Shown here one piece after another: positions 43,376-51,451 of a DNA stretch of 64,000 bases. The position numbers were made by a program, and so were the translations under genes. The stretch is taken from NCBI GenBank assembly GCA_021789995.1, contig JAJYIQ010000001.1:124001-188000 (forward strand), read 5' to 3'. The first letter of the stretch is position 1; every line of letters starts with the position of its first letter. Below the pieces are notes generated by a model. The model saw only the letters and a program-made list of their open reading frames with translations. It searched no databases and had not been told where the DNA came from. The DNA is from a bacterium. GTDB lineage: Bacteria; Patescibacteriota; Microgenomatia; UBA1406; GWC2-37-13.

Positions 43376-44539
43376 ATGGAAAGGGATATCTCCCGATTGT
43401 CGATGAACCGGCGTGATGTTATAAAACTCATGGCAGTCGCCGGTATTGCGGTAACCGCAAATTATTATCCGCATCTTTCCGCGACTTTAAATGCTCCCTG
43501 GCTTGACTTCAATCCGGAAAATATCGTTGGCGGCCGGTTTCCCGATTTGAAAAATTACCGGGTCATCGCGCCCGAACACCGGCTGCCGGCCGGTTTGGAC
43601 GGTCTCTACTCTAATTCGCCGAGACTGTATTTAAGCGATGAGATGACACAAGCCCAATACCTGGATAAAGTCAAAATGTTTGGCAAACGTGTACGTCTGT
43701 TTATCAATGACGAATTCGAACCGCAGCTGGGACAATACAACGATAATATCACCGGACGAATAGCGCGGTTTGCCCAAAAAGTGGACGGAGTGGAAATCGA
43801 CCTGGCGGATTTTTTTACCATCGGCAATTGTCTGACCGATAATCCCGTATACGGTCACAATATCCCTTCATCCCCATATAATCCGATCAAAGACCGGACA
43901 GGCTACAACCACGTCTATACCGATCCCAAAATGGTCGGGGCGTTTCAAAAGAGAATCGATCATGCCGTCAACCGGCTTCTGAATGTCTATCATGTCGGCA
44001 ACATCAAAGCTTGGAGCTTTAACGAACCAGCACCACCGACCAACAGTGAAGGACGGGAAATATTAACCGCATGGTACCAAAAAATGGTTGACACTATCCG
44101 CCAGATCGACCCGAAAACCCCGATTTTTTCCGGCGTGGCAGTCCCCTGGTTTATCAACGAAAAAGCCGTCCCGGGACTGACTGCCAATACTTTTCATCTC
44201 TATCCTTTCAACAGTGTTAATTTCCAACGGTTAAGCGATTACCTCCACAGTCCGCAAACCGTCTTGCCTTTAATCTGCCAGGAAATCGGCTTTCCCGAGC
44301 AAGTTTTCGGCCACCACATACCCAGGGGGCTTTATGACTACCTTTACAACAACTTTATCAATAAGCTGATTAACTATACTACCGTCTTTGACCATGAGAA
44401 CAAACTGATTAAACCCGAAGTATTGTCTGTCGGCGTCTGGAAAATTGATGATTATCCCGATGGCTTCAATGCCAATCCATATTCATCCCCGATGAAATTG
44501 CTGCAATGGTGGTTTAAAAATGTTATATTGAAGTTATGA
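43376..44539 (+). CDS. Tat-exported glycoside hydrolase (clan GH-A-like)
   Basis: The N-terminus MNRRDVIKLMAVAGIAVTA is a twin-arginine signal. The 387-residue protein looks like a TIM-barrel glycosidase: KAWSFNEPAPP provides a Glu at ~217 in an NEP motif (acid/base position) and LICQEIGFPEQ a Glu at ~303 (nucleophile position). I cannot name the GH family or substrate; it could trim the organism's own or a host's surface glycans. Its stop overlaps the pilin-like gene (ATGA). No tat genes are in the window. Confidence 0.75.
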   Translation: MERDISRLSMNRRDVIKLMAVAGIAVTANYYPHLSATLNAPWLDFNPENIVGGRFPDLKNYRVIAPEHRLPAGLDGLYSNSPRLYLSDEMTQAQYLDKVKMFGKRVRLFINDEFEPQLGQYNDNITGRIARFAQKVDGVEIDLADFFTIGNCLTDNPVYGHNIPSSPYNPIKDRTGYNHVYTDPKMVGAFQKRIDHAVNRLLNVYHVGNIKAWSFNEPAPPTNSEGREILTAWYQKMVDTIRQIDPKTPIFSGVAVPWFINEKAVPGLTANTFHLYPFNSVNFQRLSDYLHSPQTVLPLICQEIGFPEQVFGHHIPRGLYDYLYNNFINKLINYTTVFDHENKLIKPEVLSVGVWKIDDYPDGFNANPYSSPMKLLQWWFKNVILKL

Positions 44540-45192
44540 AGGGACTTACCTTGATAGAACTTGTCATCGTCATCGCCATTCTCGGAGCGCTTTATTTTTT
44601 GATTACGCCGACAGTTATTACTCAGCTCGAAAAAGCCCGTGACGCACGGCGTAAAATCGATTTTAACCTGATTCAGAAATCGCTTGAACAATATTATGAC
44701 AGCGCCAATTGCTATCCTTCCTCTCTACCCGCCTGCAATCAAAGCCTGAAGCTGGGAACAACCACTTATCTGGACGGCATTCCCTGCGATCCCAAAACCC
44801 ATAGCGCCTATACCTACATCGGCAGTGGCAGCTCATGCAGTCCATCATTTACCCTTTACACCAATCTGGAACGGACCGACGATATCTCCATCGATTTAGC
44901 CGGTTGCCACTATGGTTGCGGGCCCGGTTGCCAATATAATTATGGTATTGCCAGCCCCAATATGGCCGTCGTTCGCTGTGGTCCGACACCGTCGCCGGCA
45001 CCCACGGCAGTACCAACACCGACGCCGCTTCTTTACGCCTGTTCACCGGGATATAATAGCTGTGACCAGTACGACAATCCCTATATAAGCCTTTGCCCGA
45101 AAGTTTTTCCCAACGATCCTACGTGTCAAAATGCCTGCATCGATCCTCAAAACCGCTGCAAAAATGCCGCCGGCAAGCATATTCCCCAGTAA
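44536..45192 (+). CDS. type IV pilin-like (pseudopilin) protein
   Basis: A very short leader MKG is cut before LTLIELVIVIAILGALYF, the class III prepilin signal with Glu5, followed by the helix LEKARDARRKIDFNLIQKSLEQYY. The globular part is Cys-rich (about 18 cysteines) with a Pro/Thr hinge (PTPSPAPTAVPTPTP) and a Cys-rich C-terminal module. It is 218 residues long. No peptidase, ATPase or platform genes are nearby, so assembly would need machinery coded elsewhere. Confidence 0.87.
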   Translation: MKGLTLIELVIVIAILGALYFLITPTVITQLEKARDARRKIDFNLIQKSLEQYYDSANCYPSSLPACNQSLKLGTTTYLDGIPCDPKTHSAYTYIGSGSSCSPSFTLYTNLERTDDISIDLAGCHYGCGPGCQYNYGIASPNMAVVRCGPTPSPAPTAVPTPTPLLYACSPGYNSCDQYDNPYISLCPKVFPNDPTCQNACIDPQNRCKNAAGKHIPQ

Positions 45193-45227
45193 CAGCAGCA
45201 TATACGAAAATATAAGCTTCCTCTGGA

Positions 45228-45256
45228 TTGAAATTTAGCTTCATAAATGGTATACT
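45228..45256 (+). promoter_or_regulatory. strong sigma70-type promoter
   Basis: TTGAAA (45228-45233), 17 bases, TATACT (45251-45256). Transcription would start near 45263, ahead of the terminator and hairpin region. Confidence 0.75.
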
Positions 45257-45307
45257 ATGGGCTTATGCTCATGAATCGTGGAGCAAATAGCGGTATAAAC
45301 GAGGCGT

Positions 45308-45339
45308 TAGCGGCCTGAAAAAATTGCCGCTATTTTTTT
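45308..45339 (+). terminator. intrinsic terminator, possibly an attenuator
   Basis: TAGCGGC (45308-45314) pairs with GCCGCTA (45326-45332), followed by a T run to 45339. The 3' arm can also pair with AATAGCGG at 45286-45293, so two alternative hairpins share it. It would stop most transcripts ~75 bases after the promoter, giving a small RNA or a controlled leader. Confidence 0.75.
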
Positions 45340-45470
45340 GTGGCCAAAAACCACCGTTTTCATCAGCCGAAAACGGACAGTCACGGCCGCACCTTGATAA
45401 TCAGAGTCAAACCTCCTAATGGAGGCCTGCACTTTACTTCCGAATCATCGGCAGTAAACCGCAGGTTTCC
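45340..45470 (+). ncRNA. structured leader RNA candidate
   Basis: Successive hairpins: CCGTTTTC/GAAAACGG (45354-45376), CCTCC/GGAGG (45412-45425), and a nested long stem CCTGC..TTTACT..CCGA/TCGG..AGTAAA..GCAGG (45426-45465). AAACC at 45409 can also pair with GGTTT after 45464. It matches no riboswitch consensus I can recall. It lies between an intrinsic terminator and the surface-protein gene. Confidence 0.55.
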
Positions 45471-45571
45471 ATAAAGAAAAAAATGAAAAAGAAAAGAGGT
45501 GATGAAAAAGAAAACGAAAAAAAAGCAGAAAAAGGAAAAGAAAGAGCACAAAAAATCAGGAGAGGTGAAAA

Positions 45572-46525
45572 ATGAAGAAAGTAATGTGGGGTTTAGTTGT
45601 ATTCGGTACGTTGTTCGTTACAGTTAGTATTGCCGGTTTGCAAGGCGTGTCCGCTGATGGTACGAAGTCGATTAGTGTTAAAACGTCGACTCTCACAGAC
45701 CATGAATGCAATTCTTCGGAATGGCATTTTGTGATCACCCAAATTGATGTGGAAGCACATGCGCCCGCATCAATCACCGTCAGTTGGAGCAACGGAAGTT
45801 CGCAAGTTGTACCTTTGCAGAAGTTCGTCGGTGGAGTCGCACATTATGTTACAACACAAAATCTTGATTCGAAGGTGACGAATGCTACGGCCCAAATTTA
45901 CGGAAGTTGGACAGGTGAATTTAACCTATCTCATGGACCATGTAATTCCACATCCACGCCAACCGCGACAGCAACGGCCACTTCGACAAGTACTCCGACG
46001 AATACACCGACCAAAACCCCGTCGCCAACGATGACATCGACCAGCACGCCCAGCAAGACACCGACCAGCACTAGCACTTACACCCCGACTAAAACGAGCA
46101 CGTCTACCCGCACGCCAAGCTCTACCCCGACCCAGACACGAACGTCCACCTCAACCAATACGCCGACCTTAACACCCTCGTCAACGCCGACGAAAACCAA
46201 GACGCCAAAGTCGACTGCGACTGGAACTGTAACTCCCCTTACACCAACCAGCACAGCAACGCTGACCAGTACTCCAACAAGTACGTTTACGCCGACAAAT
46301 ACGCCGCAAACTCCATGTTGCAATGCAACAGCGACGAACACGCCGACGTTCACAAACACGCCAGCGCCAAGCCCGACGCAGCCAGCAAAACCGATCAAGG
46401 TACCCCCAACCGGATACTTCGGTCCTGATCCGGATTTTATCGATCCAGGTCCATTGCTGAAGCTTGCAACATTACTGTTAATCAGTTTGTTCACAATCAT
46501 TTTAAAAATGATTAAAGGAGGCTAA
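45572..46525 (+). CDS. Thr/Pro-rich stalk surface protein with a VPPTG-type tail
   Basis: Signal peptide 1-~29, a beta domain (~30-128) with two Cys, then ~150 residues of TSTPTNTPTKTP-type repeats forming an extended stalk. The C-terminus has KVPPTG, a Pro-rich spacer, a hydrophobic helix (LLKLATLLLISLFTIILKMI) and a Lys end, resembling a sortase signal of the VPPTG variety. A sortase-like gene follows. The ribosome site is GGAGAGGTG before the ATG. It is 317 residues long. It is probably a wall- or membrane-anchored projecting protein. Confidence 0.82.
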   Translation: MKKVMWGLVVFGTLFVTVSIAGLQGVSADGTKSISVKTSTLTDHECNSSEWHFVITQIDVEAHAPASITVSWSNGSSQVVPLQKFVGGVAHYVTTQNLDSKVTNATAQIYGSWTGEFNLSHGPCNSTSTPTATATATSTSTPTNTPTKTPSPTMTSTSTPSKTPTSTSTYTPTKTSTSTRTPSSTPTQTRTSTSTNTPTLTPSSTPTKTKTPKSTATGTVTPLTPTSTATLTSTPTSTFTPTNTPQTPCCNATATNTPTFTNTPAPSPTQPAKPIKVPPTGYFGPDPDFIDPGPLLKLATLLLISLFTIILKMIKGG

Positions 46526-46536
46526 GACTCTGATGA

Positions 46537-46645
46537 GAGACGTAGCGACGATTTTGTAGACATTGGTCTACTCAACCCTCACGGGTTGCAAAATAATCGT
46601 TATGCTACGTCTCCTCAATCTTGTCACGGAAAAGTTCCGGGACAA
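46537..46645 (+). ncRNA. three-way-junction RNA plus hairpin before the sortase gene
   Basis: Outer stem GAGACGTAGC (46537-46546) with GCTACGTCTC (46604-46613). A second stem is ACGATTTTG (46548-46556) with 46589-46600. Two inner hairpins are GTAGAC-ATTG-GTCTAC (46556-46571) and CAACCC-TCAC-GGGTTG (46573-46588). Directly after, TTGTC-CGGAA pairs with TTCCG-GACAA (46621-46645), ending 3 bases before the TGGAGGAA ribosome site. Several independent perfect stems in ~110 bases make chance unlikely. Confidence 0.7.
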
Positions 46646-46661
46646 AATGGAGGAAATAATT

Positions 46662-47567
46662 ATGAATAAATTGGAAAAAACAGTTTTGGCCGGTGTCATA
46701 AGCGTGAATATGCTTACTGCCGCCGGTGTTGGTATGGCCCTCGGTTATGTTTACATGAACCGGTTACCGCCCGGTACCACGCCATTACCTGATACCGCGG
46801 GAGAGTTTGAGCCGACAATTGCGCCGGCGAAAATACCGACGATGCCGATAGTGTTATCGACGCCATCCGTTCTACATCCCCCGACATTAGTGCTGCCGAC
46901 GGAAACCGCCGTTGCCCCGCGTGATCTTTTTAATATCGCCGGATTTAATCTGCGAGGCAAAGAATCAAACGGTGTTCTCAAACCGGCTGATCCGCTGCGT
47001 TTCTATTTCAACAATGGCGTTTCGGCTTATTCCTATCCGAAGGCGCTGGAAAAAAATGATAACTGGACCGATGTCTTCAACCCTTTTAAGCCTGTCAACA
47101 TGAGTTATTTCGATACGGTAAGAATTAACGCCGACAATACTGTCGACGGCTTTGTCATCCAAACCGGCCATACCGGAAAGTTTACCAATACCGGCCGGCT
47201 CCTGCCTTGGCAGGCGTACCTCGAATCTCTGGAGTCACCCGGCAAACAGCTCACTCCGGCAATATGGAAGGACAATGTCGGCAAGCTGGTCGGGTCGGCC
47301 GTCACTATAAAACAAGGCGACAAGACTGCCACCGCCAAAATCACGGCGATCATCCGTTTCGGCCCGAAGGAACTGGCGAAAATGGAAAAAAAACTGGCCG
47401 ATCCGCAACAAACCGACGATATCCTCGCGCTCATTCCCCCGGGCGATCGGCCGGCATTTACCGAGCGGACGCTCGCAACCGTCATCTGCGGCGAAAAATT
47501 ATTTCCTGGTGAATCCAGCACAAGCGATTTTCCCAGCCGGGTATTCACTTTTTTTGATATCGAGTAA
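46662..47567 (+). CDS. sortase-like membrane transpeptidase
   Basis: An N-terminal membrane helix (LAGVISVNMLTAAGVGMALGYVYM) is followed by a Pro-rich linker and a C-terminal domain with the sortase elements: His in VIQTGHTGKF (~170), a beta core GSAVTIKQGDKTATAKITAI, Cys in TLATVICGE (~276) and Arg in SRVFTFF (~293). TLxTC is stretched by two residues, so it is a divergent class. Start: the ATG at 46662 after GGAGGAA; an upstream frame to 46563 runs through structured RNA and is rejected. Candidate substrates end in VPPTG (upstream gene) and LPDTG (gene at 49512). Confidence 0.68.
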   Translation: MNKLEKTVLAGVISVNMLTAAGVGMALGYVYMNRLPPGTTPLPDTAGEFEPTIAPAKIPTMPIVLSTPSVLHPPTLVLPTETAVAPRDLFNIAGFNLRGKESNGVLKPADPLRFYFNNGVSAYSYPKALEKNDNWTDVFNPFKPVNMSYFDTVRINADNTVDGFVIQTGHTGKFTNTGRLLPWQAYLESLESPGKQLTPAIWKDNVGKLVGSAVTIKQGDKTATAKITAIIRFGPKELAKMEKKLADPQQTDDILALIPPGDRPAFTERTLATVICGEKLFPGESSTSDFPSRVFTFFDIE

Positions 47568-47629
47568 AACCAATTTGCTCCAGTAATCTTACTTAATCCT
47601 TATATTCTTTTGCTAAAATTGTCGCGTAT

Positions 47630-49447
47630 ATGAAAAGAAGTTATCGGTTTTTGCTCAACATCGCTATTATTGTTGGCGCTATTGTCGTCATAGTATTGTA
47701 CCTGACGCAAAAAAACATCATTAAAAACGCCAATGTCGGTTTGCTGCTTGCGGAAATGTTATTGACCGTTTTTTTCATCCTTTTTATCATCCGCTGGCTT
47801 ATTATGGAACCGATAAAAATCATTGCCGATTCCATTAAGAAAGCCCGTTCCGGCGGCGACGCTTTTTCCATTCCTGATCTCCGGGCCAACATCCTTTTCC
47901 GGCCGCTAATCAACGAGATTTTGAACATCACCGACAGCTTGTTTGAAGCCCGGCGGAGCGCCAGCGAGGAGGCGCGCCTGCGGCTTTTGAAATCGGAGTC
48001 GCCCTGGACGGCATCCCGTCTGCAGGAATTCGTTAAATCCATCCTAAAAGGCCGGACGATTTTCGTTGTCAGCAATCGTGAACCGTATATCCATATTAAA
48101 CAGGGCAACCAAATAACTTATTATGAACCGGCGAGCGGCATGGTGACGGCAATCGAGCCGATGATAGCAGCCACCGGCGGATTATGGATAGCTCACGGTT
48201 CCGGCGATGCCGACCGCCTGACTGTCGACAAAAAAGATAAACTGCCGGTTCCGCCCGTTGAGCCGAAATATACTCTCAAACGGATCTGGTTGACACCCGA
48301 GGAAGAAAAAGGCTTTTACTACGGCTTTGCCAATGAAGGCATTTGGCCGCTTTGCCACATGGCCCATACCCGACCGATTTTCCGTAAGGAAGACTGGAAG
48401 GAATACCAGGTGGTCAACGGAAAATTCGCCCGGTCACTCCTGACGGAAATGAAAGACGTTTACCGGCCGATCGTCCTGGTCCAGGATTTCCATTTTTCCC
48501 TTCTGCCGAGAATGATCAAAAAAAGCCGGCCTGACGCTCTTATTGGTCTATTCTGGCATATTCCCTGGCCAAATGCCGAAGCCTTCAGCATTTGCCCATG
48601 GCGCGAAGATATCCTTGACGGCATACTCGGCGCCGATTTAATCGGCTTTCATACCCAGCTGCATTGCAACAATTTTATCGATACTGTCGGCCATGAACTG
48701 GAATCACTCGTCAACAAAGAACAATTTACCATTACCCGGAGCTCCCACCAGTCAAAAATCAAATCCTTCCCGATCAGCATTCCTCTTAACAACAATAATA
48801 AGGAAATGAAGACAATCACCTTACACGACTTGGGTATAACAACGCCTTATATGGGTCTTGGCGTCGACCGGCTCGATTATACCAAAGGCATCATGGAACG
48901 GTTGAATGCCGTGGAATTATTTTTCAAAAAAAATCCGTCCTACAAGGAAAAATTTACTTTTGTCCAGATCGCCGCTCCCTCCCGCAGTATTATTCCCGAA
49001 TACCAGAAAATCGCCAAAGACGTCGAGGAAAAGGTGGCCGAGATCAACCGGAAAGTGGCGGTCAATGGCTGGAAACCGGTAATCCTATTGGAACGGCACC
49101 ATTCCCATAAGGAAATCAATGATTATTACCAGTTGGCCAATGTCTGCCTGGTTACCTCGCTTCACGACGGCATGAATCTGGTCGCCAAGGAATTTGTCTG
49201 GGCACGCAAGGATAAACAGGGAGTGCTAATACTTAGCCAGTTTACCGGCGCTTCACGCGAACTTAAGGACGCATTGATCATCAATCCGTACAATACAGAA
49301 GAATTATCTGACGCAATCGAGAAAGGATTGACAATGGGCCGAGCCGAACAAAAAAAACGGATGGATAAAATGCGCGAAAAAGTGATGAGCAACAATGTCT
49401 ACCGCTGGTCGGCCGAATTCCTGAAGGAACTCATCAGCTTGGAGTAG
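47630..49447 (+). CDS. membrane-anchored trehalose-6-phosphate synthase (GT20)
   Basis: Makes trehalose-6-phosphate (or a close glycosyl phosphate) from a nucleotide sugar and glucose-6-phosphate. Residues 1-~65 hold two membrane helices, then a HAMP-like stretch and a charged helix (~65-135). The GT20 catalytic part starts at FVVSNREPY (~144) and includes [53 protein letters not shown] and [14 protein letters not shown]. It is 605 residues long. It belongs to a GT20 subgroup with NREPYIHI and long N-termini, so the anchor may respond to osmotic or envelope state; that is inference. Confidence 0.88.
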   Translation: MKRSYRFLLNIAIIVGAIVVIVLYLTQKNIIKNANVGLLLAEMLLTVFFILFIIRWLIMEPIKIIADSIKKARSGGDAFSIPDLRANILFRPLINEILNITDSLFEARRSASEEARLRLLKSESPWTASRLQEFVKSILKGRTIFVVSNREPYIHIKQGNQITYYEPASGMVTAIEPMIAATGGLWIAHGSGDADRLTVDKKDKLPVPPVEPKYTLKRIWLTPEEEKGFYYGFANEGIWPLCHMAHTRPIFRKEDWKEYQVVNGKFARSLLTEMKDVYRPIVLVQDFHFSLLPRMIKKSRPDALIGLFWHIPWPNAEAFSICPWREDILDGILGADLIGFHTQLHCNNFIDTVGHELESLVNKEQFTITRSSHQSKIKSFPISIPLNNNNKEMKTITLHDLGITTPYMGLGVDRLDYTKGIMERLNAVELFFKKNPSYKEKFTFVQIAAPSRSIIPEYQKIAKDVEEKVAEINRKVAVNGWKPVILLERHHSHKEINDYYQLANVCLVTSLHDGMNLVAKEFVWARKDKQGVLILSQFTGASRELKDALIINPYNTEELSDAIEKGLTMGRAEQKKRMDKMREKVMSNNVYRWSAEFLKELISLE

Positions 49448-49511
49448 CCTCTTACTTTTCTATTACCCTTCTATTGTCTTGTTTTCATGTGGGGCAATTA
49501 TTCTTTTTCGC

Positions 49512-51443
49512 ATGAAAAAAATCGCCAGAATAATTACGACTTTAATTTTTTCCTTTTTCTTATTCTTCAACCATACAATCGCCCTCGCCGACACAATGCC
49601 AAACTCCCAAGAGCTCTCGGCTCAAATAACACAACAGGCCACCAGCCAAACGAACCAAATCCACCCCGATACCAGTTCGGCGCCGACAACGGCAGCGCCA
49701 GCGCCCGCAAGCAGCACGCAAACAACAAACTCCACCACCAATACCGGCAATAATGCCAATACCGCCACCAATTCCACCACAAATGATAGCGCTAATATTA
49801 ACAATAATAACAATACAACAATTCAACAATCAACCACGGCAAAAGCCAATACCGGCAACAATGATGCCAGTCGCAATATCGCAATCGGCGGCAACGCCGG
49901 AGTAATAACGACCGGCAATGCTACCGTCAATACCCAATCGACGGTAAATACCGGTGGCAACGTCACTGCAATTAGCGGTAACGGTAACGGTGCCAATTCC
50001 GAAAATAGCACAATAAACACCGGTGATAATACAAATAGTTCCACTAATTCGACGGCCAATTCCATTACATTAGTCAATAACGGCAATACGACAATTGTTT
50101 CTCAAAACGTTAACGCTTCCGCCAATACAGGCAACAATACGGCCGACAGGAATATCAGTATCGGTGGTTCAGCAGGAGTAATAACGACCGGCAATGCTAC
50201 CGTCAATACTTCATATCTTGTCACCAATAACGGCAATGTCACGCTGATCGGAGGAACCGACAACGGCAACGGTCCGGGTAGCGGCGCCTCAATCGTCATC
50301 AACAATACCGGCGTCAATTCCCTTTTTAATTCTTCATCAACACACAACCAATATGTGCTCGTCGATAACAATAATCGGGCCTTGTTAAACCAGATGTGCG
50401 GCGGCAATATTCCAGCAAACCAGCTGGTCGTCAGCGCCGAAAATTGTGTCGCCAATACCGGTGGTAATACCGCCAATGGTAATATCGGCATGGGTAGTAA
50501 CGCCGGAGTAATAAATACCGCCAATGCGACTGTCAATGTCACAATGAACGCCGATTTAAATGGTAATAATACCGCTATTGATAACGGATCAAACGGATCA
50601 TCGACCTCATTAAACGGAACAAATACCGGCAATAATGTTAATGCTTCCGCCAACTCGACCAGCAACCAAGATACAACAGTTAACAATAATAATAATTCAT
50701 CAGTACAACAATCGGTTAATGCCGTCGCCAATACCGGCAATAACCAGGCCAGTCGCAATATCGCAATCGGCGGCAACGCCGGAGTAATAACGACAGGCAA
50801 TGCTATCGTAAATGTCAATATGAATGTTAATACCAATGGTAACGATACCGCTATTTCCACTCTTGATCCGCAAAGCGATCCTGCCTCATCGGCGACTTTA
50901 AATACCGTTAACACCGGCAATAACTCAACAATTGCCAGTAATTCCAACACCAATAATACCGTTACGGTTAACAATATTAACAATACAGATATACAGCAAT
51001 TATTGAATGCCTCGGCCAATACCGGTAACAATTCCGCCTCCGGAAATATCGGCAATAATGCCGGCACCATCACGACCGGCAACGCTTCGGTTAATGTTTC
51101 TTTGAATAGCGAATCCAACCTGAATGAAACTCTAATCGCATTAAACAATCCCGTACCCACACCGACGCCGACCAACTCGCCGAGTTCCAATAATACATCT
51201 AATACATCCGGTAATTCCTCCAGCAATACTTCTAATAATCCATCGGGTAGCTCCACCGGTAACTCTTCAAGTAGTTCCACTGGCACGGGCGGCAGTTCGT
51301 TACCGTCTTCCGACGGTCAGGTGCTGGGCGCCTACGCGTCGCTTCCCGACACGGGCAGCCACGCCCTGCTTTTTATTACTGCTACTTTATTCTTCATCGC
51401 TTGCGGATACAAGTTATCACAGTTTTCTGCGGAAAGGGGGTGA
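49512..51443 (+). CDS. Asn-rich repeat adhesin with LPDTG sorting signal
   Basis: Signal peptide, then about five ~90-120-residue repeats built on ANTGNNxASRNIAIGG, NAGVITTGNATVN and NGNxTAI, likely a beta-solenoid. A Ser/Asn/Gly linker (~545-605) leads to LPDTG, a hydrophobic helix (ALLFITATLFFIACGY) and SAERG: a standard LPXTG cell-wall sorting signal. I start at the ATG at 49512; the upstream extension lacks signal character. It is 643 residues long. Parts of the repeats are identical at DNA level. It is the probable client of the sortase-like protein. Confidence 0.87.
   Translation: MKKIARIITTLIFSFFLFFNHTIALADTMPNSQELSAQITQQATSQTNQIHPDTSSAPTTAAPAPASSTQTTNSTTNTGNNANTATNSTTNDSANINNNNNTTIQQSTTAKANTGNNDASRNIAIGGNAGVITTGNATVNTQSTVNTGGNVTAISGNGNGANSENSTINTGDNTNSSTNSTANSITLVNNGNTTIVSQNVNASANTGNNTADRNISIGGSAGVITTGNATVNTSYLVTNNGNVTLIGGTDNGNGPGSGASIVINNTGVNSLFNSSSTHNQYVLVDNNNRALLNQMCGGNIPANQLVVSAENCVANTGGNTANGNIGMGSNAGVINTANATVNVTMNADLNGNNTAIDNGSNGSSTSLNGTNTGNNVNASANSTSNQDTTVNNNNNSSVQQSVNAVANTGNNQASRNIAIGGNAGVITTGNAIVNVNMNVNTNGNDTAISTLDPQSDPASSATLNTVNTGNNSTIASNSNTNNTVTVNNINNTDIQQLLNASANTGNNSASGNIGNNAGTITTGNASVNVSLNSESNLNETLIALNNPVPTPTPTNSPSSNNTSNTSGNSSSNTSNNPSGSSTGNSSSSSTGTGGSSLPSSDGQVLGAYASLPDTGSHALLFITATLFFIACGYKLSQFSAERG
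49866..49912 (+). repeat. 47-bp exact repeat, copy 1
   Basis: Identical to 50748-50794 (starts GCCAGTCGCAATATCGCAAT), coding ASRNIAIGGNAGVITT. A further 35-bp exact repeat links 49899-49933 with 50175-50209. Confidence 0.9.
50748..50794 (+). repeat. 47-bp exact repeat, copy 2
   Basis: Second copy of 49866-49912, 882 bases downstream (294 codons), so recombination between them would remove whole repeats in frame. Confidence 0.9.
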
Positions 51444-51451
51444 TTAAACAT

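Larger units (their letters stand above)
45193..45571 (+). other. 379-bp intergenic region with promoter, terminator and structured leader
   Basis: No open frame here looks coding. It holds a strong promoter (45228-45256), a short transcript ending at an intrinsic terminator (45308-45339), a cluster of hairpins (45340-45470) and then an A-rich run with two ribosome sites leading into the Thr/Pro-rich surface-protein gene. Confidence 0.7.

Noticed and set aside
45340-45470. Known riboswitch such as c-di-GMP, cobalamin or fluoride class
   Set aside because: I compared remembered consensus motifs and none fits, so it is left as an unnamed structured leader.
46078-46500. Minus-strand 140-residue frame opposite the Thr/Pro stalk
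   Set aside because: It is a Val/Gly-rich shadow of the ACN/CCN repeats, with no ribosome site or homology signs.
46563-46661. Longer sortase-like start at 46563
   Set aside because: That stretch forms the three-way-junction RNA and lacks a ribosome site. GGAGGAA directs the ATG at 46662.
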